Shown here: positions 9,209 through 18,195 of the stretch, in pieces
How the letters are laid out: every line of letters begins with the position of its first letter
How positions within the stretch are numbered: position 1 is the first letter of the stretch
Source: Streptomyces sp. P9-A4
Lineage (GTDB): Bacteria; Actinomycetota; Actinomycetes; Streptomycetales; Streptomycetaceae
Direction: 5' to 3'
Assembly: GCF_036634195.1 (NCBI RefSeq)
Contig: NZ_JAZIFY010000001.1
Location: forward strand, 1,684,501 to 1,748,500
Length of the DNA stretch: 64,000 bases
The notes under the pieces: model-generated
What the model saw: only the letters and a program-made list of their open reading frames with translations
Databases searched by the model: none
Told to the model about the DNA's origin: nothing
Program-made: the position numbers and the translations under genes

Positions 9209-10723
9209 TCAGCTCTGGCCGCCGGCCAGCTTCTCGCGCAGGGCGGCAAGCGCCTCGTCCGACGCCAGGGCGCCGGAGTTGTCGTCCGACTCCGAGGAGT
9301 ACGAACCACCCGAGATGCCCGCACCGGCGTTGCCACCGGCGGCCGGGGCGGCAGCGCCCTCGGCAGCAGCGGCCTCGTCGGCCTCGCGGGACTTGATGAC
9401 CTGAGCCTGGTGCTGCTCGAAACGAGTCTGCGCCTCGGCGTACTGGGTCTCCCAGGCCTCGCGCTGGGTCTCGAAGCCCTCGAGCCAGTCGTTGGTCTCG
9501 GGGTCGAAGCCCTCGGGGTAGATGTAGTTGCCCTGGTCGTCGTAGGACGCGGCCATGCCGTACAGGGTCGGGTCGAACTCGACCGAGGCCGGGTCGGCAC
9601 CGAAGGACTCGTTGGCCTGCTTCAGCGAGAGGCTGATGCGACGACGCTCGAGGTCGATGTCGATGACCTTGACGAAGATCTCGTCGTTGACCTGGACGAC
9701 CTGCTCCGGGATCTCCACGTGGCGCTCGGCCAGCTCGGAGATGTGGACCAGACCCTCGATGCCCTCGTCCACGCGGACGAACGCACCGAACGGAACCAGC
9801 TTGGTGACCTTACCCGGGACGACCTGACCGATCTGGTGGGTCCGGGCGAACTGCTGCCACGGGTCCTCCTGCGTCGCCTTCAGCGACAGGGAGACACGCT
9901 CGCGGTCCATGTCCACGTCGAGAACCTCGACGGTGACCTCCTGGCCGACCTCGACAACCTCGGACGGGTGGTCGATGTGCTTCCAGGACAGCTCGGAGAC
10001 GTGCACGAGACCGTCGACGCCACCCAGGTCCACGAAGGCACCGAAGTTGACGATCGAGGAAACGACGCCGGAGCGGACCTGACCCTTCTGCAGGGTGGTG
10101 AGGAACGTCTGGCGAACCTCGGACTGGGTCTGCTCGAGCCAGGCGCGGCGGGACAGGACCACGTTGTTGCGGTTCTTGTCCAGCTCGATGATCTTCGCCT
10201 CGAGCTCCTTGCCCACGTAGGGCTGGAGGTCGCGGACGCGACGCATCTCGACGAGGGAGGCCGGCAGGAAGCCGCGGAGGCCGATGTCGAGGATGAGACC
10301 ACCCTTGACGACCTCGATGACGGTACCGGTGACGATGCCGTCTTCTTCCTTGATCTTCTCGATCGTGCCCCAGGCACGCTCGTACTGAGCGCGCTTCTTG
10401 GACAGGATCAGGCGGCCTTCCTTGTCCTCCTTCTGGAGAACCAGGGCCTCGATCTCGTCGCCGACCTTGACGACCTCGTTCGGGTCGACGTCGTGCTTGA
10501 TCGAGAGCTCACGGCTCGGGATCACGCCTTCGGTCTTGTAACCGATGTCGAGCAGGACCTCGTCCCGGTCGACCTTCACGATGACGCCGTCGACGATGTC
10601 GCCGTCGTTGAAGTACTTGATCGTCTCGTCGATCGCGGCGAGGAAGGCTTCCTCGTTACCGATGTCGTTGACCGCAACCTGCGGGGTGGTGCTGGTGGCG
10701 GTGGTCTCGGTGCTGCTCGTCAT
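9209..10723 (-). CDS. rpsA: 30S ribosomal protein S1
   Basis: S1 helps the 30S subunit load mRNA. The 504-residue protein carries four S1 RNA-binding domains in tandem, each with a GxVxxIxxxGAFVDLG-type core; examples are the segments around DGDIVDGVIVKVDRDEVLLD, KGQVRSGVVSSIVNFGAFVD and VVPGKVTKLVPFGAFVR. This is the four-domain actinobacterial form, not the six-domain E. coli form. The C-terminal about 120 residues are acidic and low-complexity (Ala, Gly, Glu). The ATG at 10723 starts the usual MTSSTET N-terminus. The ribosome site is weak and the leader is about 190 bases, consistent with the autoregulation known for rpsA in other bacteria. Confidence 0.97.
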   Translation of the reverse strand: MTSSTETTATSTTPQVAVNDIGNEEAFLAAIDETIKYFNDGDIVDGVIVKVDRDEVLLDIGYKTEGVIPSRELSIKHDVDPNEVVKVGDEIEALVLQKEDKEGRLILSKKRAQYERAWGTIEKIKEEDGIVTGTVIEVVKGGLILDIGLRGFLPASLVEMRRVRDLQPYVGKELEAKIIELDKNRNNVVLSRRAWLEQTQSEVRQTFLTTLQKGQVRSGVVSSIVNFGAFVDLGGVDGLVHVSELSWKHIDHPSEVVEVGQEVTVEVLDVDMDRERVSLSLKATQEDPWQQFARTHQIGQVVPGKVTKLVPFGAFVRVDEGIEGLVHISELAERHVEIPEQVVQVNDEIFVKVIDIDLERRRISLSLKQANESFGADPASVEFDPTLYGMAASYDDQGNYIYPEGFDPETNDWLEGFETQREAWETQYAEAQTRFEQHQAQVIKSREADEAAAAEGAAAPAAGGNAGAGISGGSYSSESDDNSGALASDEALAALREKLAGGQS

Positions 10724-11069
10724 GTGGGAAAGGGCTCCGGTTACGGACAGAAAGTCGTAGGTACTGCTACGCCGAGAGCCCGTATCGCACCAAGAAGCCG
10801 GACAGCCAATGAAGCGCCCTTCCGCGAACGGGAGGGAGCCTCGAAAACCGAGGGGACATACAACAGGTACGAGCGCGGCCTGCTCCGTCTGAGGCGCGCA
10901 GGCCCGCAGCGCAACCTTTAGCATACGGGGGCGGCCGGACAGGGTCAATGCGCGAAGCGCGCACCCGGGGCAGATCCCCTCAACTCCGGCACCAACTTGT
11001 GTCCTTCCACGCCTCATCGGCGGGATCCGCGCACAGCGGCACTGAGCGCAAACTACATCGGCGGGCGAG
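10724..11069. other. Divergent intergenic region, rpsA leader
   Basis: This 346-bp gap holds no gene I can support. On the minus strand it contains the rpsA promoter at 10920-10948 and a leader of about 190 bases reaching the rpsA start. The remaining about 120 bp precede the methyltransferase gene on the plus strand; I see no clear promoter for that gene. Confidence 0.7.
10920..10948 (-). promoter_or_regulatory. rpsA promoter
   Basis: On the minus strand, -35 TTGACC (10943-10948) and -10 TATGCT (10920-10925) are separated by exactly 17 bases, close to the primary sigma (HrdB) consensus. A start near 10913 is expected. Confidence 0.8.
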
Positions 11070-11909
11070 ATGAACCAAGAGTACGAACACGAAGTCCCCT
11101 CCGACTCGGCCGAGGACGAGGCGGAGGCGACCCGGCGTGACGCGGGGGAAGCGGAGAGCAGCCGGGCCAGCCGTGGCTGGTGGGACAGGAACGCCGACGA
11201 GTACCAGAGCGACCACGGATCGTTCCTGGGCGACGACCGGTTCGTCTGGGGTCCCGAGGGGCTCGACGAGGCGGAGGCCGGGCTCCTCGGGCCGGCCGCG
11301 TCGCTGAAGGGCCTCGACGTACTGGAGATCGGCGCGGGCGCGGCCCAGTGCTCGCGGTGGCTGGCGGCGCAGGGGGCGCGGCCGGTGGCGCTCGACCTCT
11401 CGCACCGGCAGCTGCAGCACGCGCTGCGGATCGGCGGGGAGGTGCCGCTCGTGGAGGCCGACGCAGGGGCGCTGCCCTTCCGGGACGCCTCCTTCGACCT
11501 GGCGTGCTCGGCGTACGGCGCGGTGCCGTTCGTCGCCGACCCGGTGCGGGTGTTCCGTGAGGTGCGGCGGGTGCTGCGGCCGGGCGGCCGGTGGGTCTTC
11601 TCGGTGACCCACCCGATCCGCTGGGCGTTCCCCGACGAACCGGGCCCCGAGGGCCTGTCGGTCGCGGCCTCCTATTTCGACCGCACCCCTTATGTGGAGC
11701 AGGACGAGCAGGGGCGGGCGGTGTACGTGGAGCACCACCGGACGATCGGCGACCGGGTGCGGGACGTGGTGGCCGGCGGCTTCCGGCTGGTGGACCTGGT
11801 CGAGCCGGAGTGGCCGGCGTGGAACAGCCAGGAGTGGGGCGGCTGGTCCCCGCTGCGGGGGAACCTGATCCCGGGAACGGCGATCTTCGTCTGCGAGCGC
11901 GCGGAGTAG
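11070..11909 (+). CDS. Class I SAM-dependent methyltransferase
   Basis: A 279-residue cytosolic methyltransferase. After an acidic, poorly ordered N-terminal tail (about 35 residues) comes RGWWDRNADEYQ, then motif I of the SAM-binding Rossmann fold (VLEIGAGAAQCSRWLA, about residues 83-98), the acidic post-I residue in ALDLSH, and motif IV (FDLACSAYGAVPFV). A late VLRPGGRWVFSV segment is typical of Methyltransf_11. The VTHPIRWAFPDEPGP segment is shared by a Streptomyces-conserved group of unknown substrate. The gene stands alone and is followed 80 bp on by an intrinsic terminator. Confidence 0.88.
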   Translation: MNQEYEHEVPSDSAEDEAEATRRDAGEAESSRASRGWWDRNADEYQSDHGSFLGDDRFVWGPEGLDEAEAGLLGPAASLKGLDVLEIGAGAAQCSRWLAAQGARPVALDLSHRQLQHALRIGGEVPLVEADAGALPFRDASFDLACSAYGAVPFVADPVRVFREVRRVLRPGGRWVFSVTHPIRWAFPDEPGPEGLSVAASYFDRTPYVEQDEQGRAVYVEHHRTIGDRVRDVVAGGFRLVDLVEPEWPAWNSQEWGGWSPLRGNLIPGTAIFVCERAE

Positions 11910-11989
11910 CGGTGGGGTAGTCGTACGGCCGGGGCGCGGCTGTACGGCCCGGGTGCAGCCGTGCGGATCGTTGCGCTTGTCGTACTTAT

Positions 11990-12025
11990 AGGTGGGTCCT
12001 GTGGACAACGGGGCCCACCTTTTTT
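11990..12025 (+). terminator. Intrinsic terminator with U-tract before hrpB
   Basis: AGGTGGGTCC and GGGCCCACCT pair over ten base pairs (one G-U), with an 11-base loop, followed immediately by a run of T residues. This is a textbook rho-independent terminator, uncommon in Streptomyces. It ends 22 bases before the hrpB start and could stop methyltransferase transcripts or attenuate hrpB. Confidence 0.8.
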
Positions 12026-12047
12026 CTTCGCGTACGAGACTGAGTGC

Positions 12048-14783
12048 GTGATCCGAAATGACGCACTCGACCGTCTCCCCGTCCGCCATGCCGTCCCCGA
12101 GCTGCTCGACGCGCTCGACCGGCGCGGTACGGCCGTGCTGTCCGCGCCTCCCGGCACGGGCAAGACGACCCTGGTGCCGCTCGCGCTCGCGGGCCTCATA
12201 GGGGAGGGACCGGGGCGGCGGGTCCTGGTGGCCGAGCCGCGCCGGATGGCGGTGCGGGCGGCGGCGCGGCGGATGGCGTGGCTGCTCGGCGAGGAGGTCG
12301 GCGGCACGGTCGGCTTCTCCGTGCGCGGCGAGCGCCGGACCGGACCCGCGACCAGGGTCGAGGTGGTGACCACGGGCATCCTGCTCCAGCGGCTCCAGCG
12401 GGACCCCGAGCTGGCGGGCGTGGACGTGGTCCTGCTCGACGAGTGCCACGAACGGCATCTGGACGCCGACACGGCCATGGCCTTCCTGGTGGACGTGCGG
12501 GCCACGCTGCGGCCGGAGCTGGCGCTGATCGCCGCCTCGGCGACGAGCGACGCGGCGGCCTGGGCGGATCTCCTCACGGTCCTGGAGGGCTCGGGCCCGG
12601 CGCCGGTGGTGTGGAGCAAGGGCGAGGGACACGGCTGCCGGGTCCACTACGCGGCTCCGCCCGCCGGCATCCGGCCGGCGCACGGCACCTGGGTGGACCC
12701 GGCGCTGCTGCGGCACGTCGCCGCGACGGTCCGGCTGGCGATGGAGCGGCACGAGGGGGACGTCCTCTGTTTCCTTCCGGGTACGGGGGAGATCGCGCGG
12801 ACGGCCGGGCTGCTGGCCGGCGTCGACGCGGAGGTGCTCCAGCTGCACGGGCGGGCCGCCGCGTCGGTGCAGGACGCGGTGCTGCGCGGCACCGAGCCCG
12901 GCGGGCGGCGCAGGGTGGTGCTCACGACCTCGGTGGCCGAGTCGAGCCTGACGGTGCCGGGGGTGCGGATCGTCGTGGACTCGGGGCTGGCGCGGGAGCC
13001 GCGGACGGACCACGCGAGGGGGCTGGGCTCGCTGGCGACGGTGACGGTCTCCGAGGCGACGGCGACCCAGCGCCTGGGCCGGGCGGGCCGTGAGGCCTTC
13101 GGGCAGGTGTATCGCTGCTGGGCCGAGGCGAACGACGGGGGCAGGCCGCGGTTCCCGTCCCCGGAGATCAAGGTCGCCGACCTGGCGGACTTCGCCCTCC
13201 GGGTCGCCTGCTGGGGCGATCCGACGGCGCGGGGGCTCGCCCTGCTCGACCCGCCGCCCGCCGGGGCGATGGCGGCGGCGCGCTCGGTCCTCGGGTCGAT
13301 CGGAGCCGTGGACGCGGCGGGCCGGGCGACCGGGCGCGGGGTACGCATGTCCCGCCTGGGGCTCCACCCCCGGCTGGGGCGCGCGCTCCTGGACGGCGCG
13401 CCGGAGGTCGGGGCACGGCGGGCGGCGGAGGTGGTGGCGCTGCTCAGCGAGGAACCGCCGCGCGACTACGGGGACGACCTGGCGGCGGCCTGGCGGACGG
13501 CCCGCCGGGGCGCCGACGGATACGGCGCCCGCTGGAGGACGGAGGCGCGCCGCCTGGAGCGCTCGGCCGGGGAGGCGACGGGCGGAGCGGGAGCGGGAGC
13601 GGGCAATACCAGGAAGGAGGGTGCCGGGCCCGGCGGTGCGGGACGGGATGGTGCGGGCGCGGCCGGTGCGGAGAGGGGCGGTGCGGGTACTGGCGGTGCG
13701 GGTTCTGGCGGTGCTGGTACTGGCGGTGCGGGACGGGGTGACGCCGGGAAGGGGGCGGTGTCGGCCTGGGTGCCCGGCGCGGCGGTGGGAGGTGTGGTCG
13801 GGGACGACGCGGTGGTCGGGCTGGTGACGGCGCTGGCCTTTCCCGAGCGGGTGGCTCGGGCCCGGGAGCAGGGCGGGTATCTGATGGTGTCGGGGAGCGG
13901 GGCCAGGCTCGCCGAAGGCTCCGCGCTGCGGACCTCGCCCTGGCTGGCCGTGGCGGTGGCGGACCGTACGGCGCGGGACGCGACGGCCCGGGTGCGCCTG
14001 GCGGCCGTGGTGGACGGGGAGATGGCCCGGTGGGCGGCAGGGCATCTGCGCTCGACCGGTGAGGAGGTCCACTGGGAGGAGGGGGACGTGGTCGCCCGCT
14101 CGGTCGACCGGCTGGGCGCGGTCGAGCTGACGGTCCGTCCGCTCGGGGCGAAGGCCGATCCGGCGCTCGTAAGGGAGGCACTGCTCGACGGTCTGCGGCG
14201 GGAGGGGCTCGGGCTGCTGCGGTGGAGCCGGGAGGCCGGGGAACTGCGCGAGCGGCTGGCCTTCCTGCACCGGGAGCTGGGTGAGCCCTGGCCGGACATG
14301 GCGGACGGGACGCTGGTCGACCGGGCCGGGGAGTGGCTGGAGCCGGAGCTCTCCCGGGCCGCGCGGCGCGCCGATCTGGGGCGGATCGACGCCGGGGAGG
14401 CCCTGCGGCGGCTGTTGCCGTGGGCGTCGGGCGAGGCGGGCCGGCTGGGCGAGCTGGCACCGGAGCGGATCGAGGTGCCGAGCGGTTCGAGGATCCGGGT
14501 CGAGTACGGGGGCGAGCGGCCGGTGCTCGCGGTGAAGCTCCAGGAGATGTTCGGACTGGCCGAGACGCCCCGGGTGGCAGGGGTCCCGGTCCTGGTCCAT
14601 CTCCTCTCCCCCGCCGGACGGCCGGCGGCCGTGACCGCCGACCTGGCGTCGTTCTGGAGGGACGGCTACCGGGCGGTGCGGGCGGAGCTGAGGGGGCGGT
14701 ACCCGAAGCACCCGTGGCCGGAGGACCCCGCGACGGCGGAGCCGACCCGGCACACGAGCGCGCGGCTCAGACGGGAGGGGTGA
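12048..14783 (+). CDS. hrpB: ATP-dependent RNA helicase HrpB
   Basis: A DEAH-type helicase of the HrpB family. Walker A is in SAPPGTGKTTLVPLAL (about residues 35-50), motif II is DECHERH (about 130), motif III SATSD and motif VI QRLGRAGREAFG (about 341). The HrpB-specific C-terminal domain ends the protein. The 911-residue length exceeds the usual about 820-850 because of a Gly/Ala-rich insertion at about residues 508-574. GTG at 12048 is the only sensible start after the upstream terminator; its ribosome site is weak. The stop overlaps the convergent DUF3068 gene by 17 bp. RNA target and process are unknown for this family. Confidence 0.93.
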   Translation: MIRNDALDRLPVRHAVPELLDALDRRGTAVLSAPPGTGKTTLVPLALAGLIGEGPGRRVLVAEPRRMAVRAAARRMAWLLGEEVGGTVGFSVRGERRTGPATRVEVVTTGILLQRLQRDPELAGVDVVLLDECHERHLDADTAMAFLVDVRATLRPELALIAASATSDAAAWADLLTVLEGSGPAPVVWSKGEGHGCRVHYAAPPAGIRPAHGTWVDPALLRHVAATVRLAMERHEGDVLCFLPGTGEIARTAGLLAGVDAEVLQLHGRAAASVQDAVLRGTEPGGRRRVVLTTSVAESSLTVPGVRIVVDSGLAREPRTDHARGLGSLATVTVSEATATQRLGRAGREAFGQVYRCWAEANDGGRPRFPSPEIKVADLADFALRVACWGDPTARGLALLDPPPAGAMAAARSVLGSIGAVDAAGRATGRGVRMSRLGLHPRLGRALLDGAPEVGARRAAEVVALLSEEPPRDYGDDLAAAWRTARRGADGYGARWRTEARRLERSAGEATGGAGAGAGNTRKEGAGPGGAGRDGAGAAGAERGGAGTGGAGSGGAGTGGAGRGDAGKGAVSAWVPGAAVGGVVGDDAVVGLVTALAFPERVARAREQGGYLMVSGSGARLAEGSALRTSPWLAVAVADRTARDATARVRLAAVVDGEMARWAAGHLRSTGEEVHWEEGDVVARSVDRLGAVELTVRPLGAKADPALVREALLDGLRREGLGLLRWSREAGELRERLAFLHRELGEPWPDMADGTLVDRAGEWLEPELSRAARRADLGRIDAGEALRRLLPWASGEAGRLGELAPERIEVPSGSRIRVEYGGERPVLAVKLQEMFGLAETPRVAGVPVLVHLLSPAGRPAAVTADLASFWRDGYRAVRAELRGRYPKHPWPEDPATAEPTRHTSARLRREG
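13570..13770 (+). repeat. Gly/Ala low-complexity repeat inside hrpB
   Basis: About 200 bp of imperfect 15-bp units based on GGTGCGGGTACTGGC encode repeats of the type GGAGT/GGAGS between the helicase core and the C-terminal domain of HrpB. The reading frame is kept throughout. Confidence 0.85.
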
Positions 14784-15765
14784 CCGGGGCCCCGGCGGTG
14801 AAGGTGTCGGCGGGTGCGTCGTCGGCCGGACGGCGGGAGCGGGCTTCGAGCCAGAGGGAGAGGGCGAGGAGAAGGAGGGCCAGGACGGTGAAGCTCCAGG
14901 GGAGGTAGGAGACGAGCATCAGCACCATCAGACGATTGGAGGAGACCATGTCGCCGATGCTCTTGAGGTAGTCCTCGCGCATCTTCACGTGCCCCTCGAA
15001 GACCGTGAGGGTGTCCTGGCCCATCAGCGTCTTGGCGTTGCGGAGCTCCTCCTTGTGGATCTCCTCGCCGTTGACGGGGGCGCCGGTGACCGGCTCGATC
15101 CAGAACATCCGCTTGGTCGAGTACCAGCGGGTGAGACCGGATTCGGTGATGACCTCCGGCGGGATCTTCACCGGCATGGTCTTGGGCATGGGGACCTGGG
15201 TCCACGGGATGGTCTGCTCGAAGTAGTAGACCTCCATGCCCCGGAAGGTGCGGGTGCCCACGAAGTGGATGGGGGCCGAGGTGCGCGTCTGGGCGTCGAA
15301 GTACTGGTAGTCCCGCTTCTCGGTGAGGAAGGGGAACTTGAACTCGATGCCCTCGCGCCGGACGGCCTCGCCGTCGACGGACTCGCCGGTGACGTGGACG
15401 GGGTCCTGGGAGTGGGCGTCGAAGATGTACCGCTCGGGGACCTTGGAGACCATCTTCCCGTCGGGGCCCATGACGTAGGCGAGGGCGTCCCAGACGACGA
15501 CGTCCCGGCCGGCGTCGCGCTCGATGCGCCGGGACTCCTCCACGTTGCCCTTGAGGGTCTGGACGATCGTGATCTTGTCGACCTGCTCCGACTTGAGCGT
15601 GGAGTAGTTGAGGAGGGTCGCGGGCTTCGCCTCCAGGACGGTCTCCTGGTACTGGTTCGACGGGATCTTCGCCAGTCTGGGGAAGGCGTACCAGCGCAGG
15701 GTCGGGGCCATCGCGGCGCAGAAGACGGCGAGGGAGAGCAGGACGAGACTGGCTCGGCGGCGCAC
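14767..15765 (-). CDS. DUF3068 (porin PorA family) protein
   Basis: A 332-residue membrane-linked protein with one N-terminal hydrophobic helix (about 7-24), a long extracytoplasmic part, and a C-terminal transmembrane helix (about 285-308) followed by a short Arg/Pro tail. DUF3068 is an actinobacterial family often annotated PorA-like; function is not established. The GTG start follows AAGGGG by seven bases, and that ribosome site overlaps the stop codon of the 46-residue gene just upstream (10-bp gap), so translation of the two is probably coupled. The 3' end overlaps convergent hrpB by 17 bp. Confidence 0.88.
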   Translation of the reverse strand: MRRRASLVLLSLAVFCAAMAPTLRWYAFPRLAKIPSNQYQETVLEAKPATLLNYSTLKSEQVDKITIVQTLKGNVEESRRIERDAGRDVVVWDALAYVMGPDGKMVSKVPERYIFDAHSQDPVHVTGESVDGEAVRREGIEFKFPFLTEKRDYQYFDAQTRTSAPIHFVGTRTFRGMEVYYFEQTIPWTQVPMPKTMPVKIPPEVITESGLTRWYSTKRMFWIEPVTGAPVNGEEIHKEELRNAKTLMGQDTLTVFEGHVKMREDYLKSIGDMVSSNRLMVLMLVSYLPWSFTVLALLLLALSLWLEARSRRPADDAPADTFTAGAPVTPPV

Positions 15766-15775
15766 GGTCGCCCCT

Positions 15776-15916
15776 TTACTTCTTGGGGCCGGGATCGGCG
15801 GTCAGCAGGGGCTTGGGCGAGGTGGGGCCGTCGGGCGGCAGATCGACCACCGAGATGAGCAGAACTAAGAGGAGGACTGGTGCGAGTCCGATGGCGGCGG
15901 CGACGAGGGCACGCAT
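15776..15916 (-). CDS. SPW_0924-family small protein with TTA codon
   Basis: A 46-residue protein starting MRALVAAAIGLA, with one hydrophobic helix (about 4-23) followed by a Pro-rich tail containing TSPKPLLT, the recognisable signature of the SPW_0924 family of Streptomyces. The ATG has GGGAGG five to six bases upstream. It is the first gene of a two-gene operon with the DUF3068 gene ten bases downstream. Codon 17 (15866-15868) is TTA, the rare leucine codon read by the bldA tRNA in streptomycetes; I noticed no other in-frame TTA in the window. It is probably a small membrane or exported peptide; function unknown. Confidence 0.85.
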   Translation of the reverse strand: MRALVAAAIGLAPVLLLVLLISVVDLPPDGPTSPKPLLTADPGPKK

Positions 15917-16099
15917 GGTCGGCCTCCCGGTATGCGATCTGATGAGTCGTCAGGGCGGGGGCACCGTAGCAACGCGACCGCGAGATGAGAACACGTTGTA
16001 CCCGGGGAACGCGGAGCGCCGCCCCTCCGCCCGATGGGCGGAGAAGCGGCGCGGGGAGGCGGCGCTGAGCGCGGGTGGTGTCCGGCCGAGGGCCTGGGG

Positions 16100-17908
16100 T
16101 CAGGCCGAGGGCGAGGAGGAGGGGGAGGAAGGGGAGGCGGAGGGGGTGGCCTCGGGCGAGCCGCTGCCGGACGGGGACGGATCCGGGGTCGGCGTGGCCG
16201 GTGCCGTGACCGTCAGCTTGATCTCCGCGCTGCCTCCGCCAGGCGCGGTGAGGCGCAGCACGTACTCGCCGGCCTTGTCGCCCGCGAAGAGCTCGGGGAG
16301 GGAGATCAGACCGTTCTCGTCGGTCGTGAGGGTGAGGGTGCGCAGGGACGTGCCCGCCGCGTCCTTGAAGTACGGGCCCTCGGCGCTCTCCTGGGTGTCC
16401 GCCGCCGAGGCGACGACCACGGCGGTGACGAGGACTCCGGGGGCGAGCGCGCCTCCGTCGGTGGCCTTGACCTGCACCCGCTGGGCGTAGGCGGTGCCGG
16501 TGGTGGCCGAGAGGGGGTCACCCCCGACCCGGGCGAGGGTGTCCGCCCGGCGCTCGGTGACGGTCGCGGTGAACTCGGTCGCGCCCAGGGTGCGGCCCAC
16601 GACGGTGGCCTTGATCGTGAACGACCCGGTCTTCTCGCCGGCCTTCGGCAGCGGGGCCGTCGCGATGCCGGTGGAGCCCGTGGTGACGGTCGCGGTGGTC
16701 GAGCCGCCGGGGAAGCGGGAGTCGGTGGTCCCGGTGATCTCGAAGCGGATGTCGACCCCGCTGACCGGGGCGCCGACGCCGTCGAGCGCGGCGACCGCGG
16801 GGGCCTTGCTGAAAGCGCTCCCGGTGGTCGCGGTCAACGGGCCCGTCGCGACGGGCGAGAGCCGGGTGACCTTGGCGGCGGGCGGGACGGTCGGCGGCTT
16901 CGTCGGCTTGGTGACCGGGGGCTTGACGGAGGTCGGCGGCTTGGTCGGCGGCGCGGTGGCGTCGCCCGGGGTGCCCGGCTTCGGCTTCGGCTTCGGCGAG
17001 GGGGTCGCCGGGATCCGCGGCGGCGGCGAGGTGGGGGCGGGGCGGTTGCCCTGGCCCCGGCCGTCGCTGCGGTCGACCGGGAGCACGCCCGTGCCGTCCG
17101 GGACCTGGTGGGTGCCGCGCTGGTAGTACGTGAACCAGGACAGGACCGTGTTCAGGTACTCCGTCGAGCGGTTGTAGCTGAGGATCGCCCGGTCGAGGTC
17201 GGCCTTGAGAGCCAGGTTGCGGTCGTTGGCGCAGAGGTAGAGACCGGCGGCCTGGGCGGCGTCGTAGATGTTGTTCGGGTCCTTCTTCCCGTCGCTGTTC
17301 GCGTCCTGGCCCCAGGTGGCCCAGGTGGACGGGATGAACTGCATCGGGCCGACGGCGCGGTCGTGGGTCTTGTCGCCGTCGTAGGCGCCGCCGTCGGTGT
17401 CGGAGATGTTGGCGAATCCGACACCGTCGAGGATGGGGCCGAGGATCGGCGAGAGCGTCGTGCCGTTGGCGTCGACCCGGCCGCCGCGCGCCTGGCCGGA
17501 CTCGACCTTGCCGATGCCGGCGAGCAGTTGCCAGGGCAGGTTGCAGCCGGGGTCGGTGGAGCGGATCGACTGCTCGGCGCGCTGGTAGGCGGAGAACACG
17601 GACGCGGGTATGCCGGCTTCGGCGGGCCCGGTGAAGACCGGCGGAAGGGCGGGCATCGCCCCGGGCTTGTTCGGGGTGTTCAGCGGCGGCAGGTCCGTGT
17701 AGTACGGCGAGTCACCGGTGGCGGAACCGTCACCGGGCGGCGTCGCGGTGTCCCCGGCGCCGACGGAACGGTCGCCTCCGGCGTTGTCCGTGGGCGGAGA
17801 GACCGTCTCCGGAGCCTGCGAGGCGGCGAGCGCGGCGACCGCCGCGGCCACCACCGCACCGCTGGTGGCTCCCCTGCGCAGCCTGCGGCCCAAGTGCGTC
17901 GCTGACAT
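16100..17908 (-). CDS. Secreted lytic transglycosylase with Ig-like repeats
   Basis: A 602-residue exported peptidoglycan-cleaving enzyme. An N-terminal signal or anchor (about 12-30, after RRLRR) is followed by a linker and an SLT_2-type lytic transglycosylase domain at about 110-245. The catalytic Glu lies in GIGKVESGQ, and AVGPMQFIPSTWATWG is the conserved substrate-groove motif. DANSDGKKDPNNIYD resembles a calcium-binding loop. A Pro/Lys-rich spacer (about 280-345) leads to two repeated beta-sandwich-like units (each with PLTATTGSAF or PLSATTGTAY), then a Ser/Pro tail. The repeats may position the enzyme in the wall. I saw no c-di-AMP riboswitch motif in the 287-bp upstream gap. Confidence 0.92.
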   Translation of the reverse strand: MSATHLGRRLRRGATSGAVVAAAVAALAASQAPETVSPPTDNAGGDRSVGAGDTATPPGDGSATGDSPYYTDLPPLNTPNKPGAMPALPPVFTGPAEAGIPASVFSAYQRAEQSIRSTDPGCNLPWQLLAGIGKVESGQARGGRVDANGTTLSPILGPILDGVGFANISDTDGGAYDGDKTHDRAVGPMQFIPSTWATWGQDANSDGKKDPNNIYDAAQAAGLYLCANDRNLALKADLDRAILSYNRSTEYLNTVLSWFTYYQRGTHQVPDGTGVLPVDRSDGRGQGNRPAPTSPPPRIPATPSPKPKPKPGTPGDATAPPTKPPTSVKPPVTKPTKPPTVPPAAKVTRLSPVATGPLTATTGSAFSKAPAVAALDGVGAPVSGVDIRFEITGTTDSRFPGGSTTATVTTGSTGIATAPLPKAGEKTGSFTIKATVVGRTLGATEFTATVTERRADTLARVGGDPLSATTGTAYAQRVQVKATDGGALAPGVLVTAVVVASAADTQESAEGPYFKDAAGTSLRTLTLTTDENGLISLPELFAGDKAGEYVLRLTAPGGGSAEIKLTVTAPATPTPDPSPSGSGSPEATPSASPSSPSSSPSA

Positions 17909-18078
17909 GTCCGTGGTCCCTTCCCCCTCGACTCCGGCCCCACGCTCCCCGCGTGCGACCCCTGGCGACCCTATGCCAACTCCGGCCCACCGGGCACCGG
18001 CGCCTGACCCTGTTTCACGCTTTCGTCACCTCTCGGCCGCTTCCGGACCGGGCGCCTACGGGAACGGGCGCGGGCGGG

Positions 18079-18109
18079 ACCGAAGGCGTACGGCACCGAA
18101 GGCGTACGG
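18079..18109 (+). repeat. 15-bp direct repeat upstream of DUF4184 gene
   Basis: ACCGAAGGCGTACGG occurs twice with one base between (18079-18093 and 18095-18109) in the gap between two divergent genes, about 90 bp before the DUF4184 start. Confidence 0.7.
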
Positions 18110-18195
18110 GAACCGGGGGGGTGGGTCCGGAGCCTCTTCCTCTGCGGCCGACGAGGTGCCTCGGCCGTCACCGCCGGAGCCTGGGGGAAGTCCCG

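Noticed and set aside
17909..18195. A c-di-AMP (ydaO) riboswitch upstream of the lytic transglycosylase gene
   Set aside because: Such riboswitches control cell-wall hydrolases in Streptomyces, so I looked, but none of the conserved ydaO sequence elements is recognisable on the minus strand.
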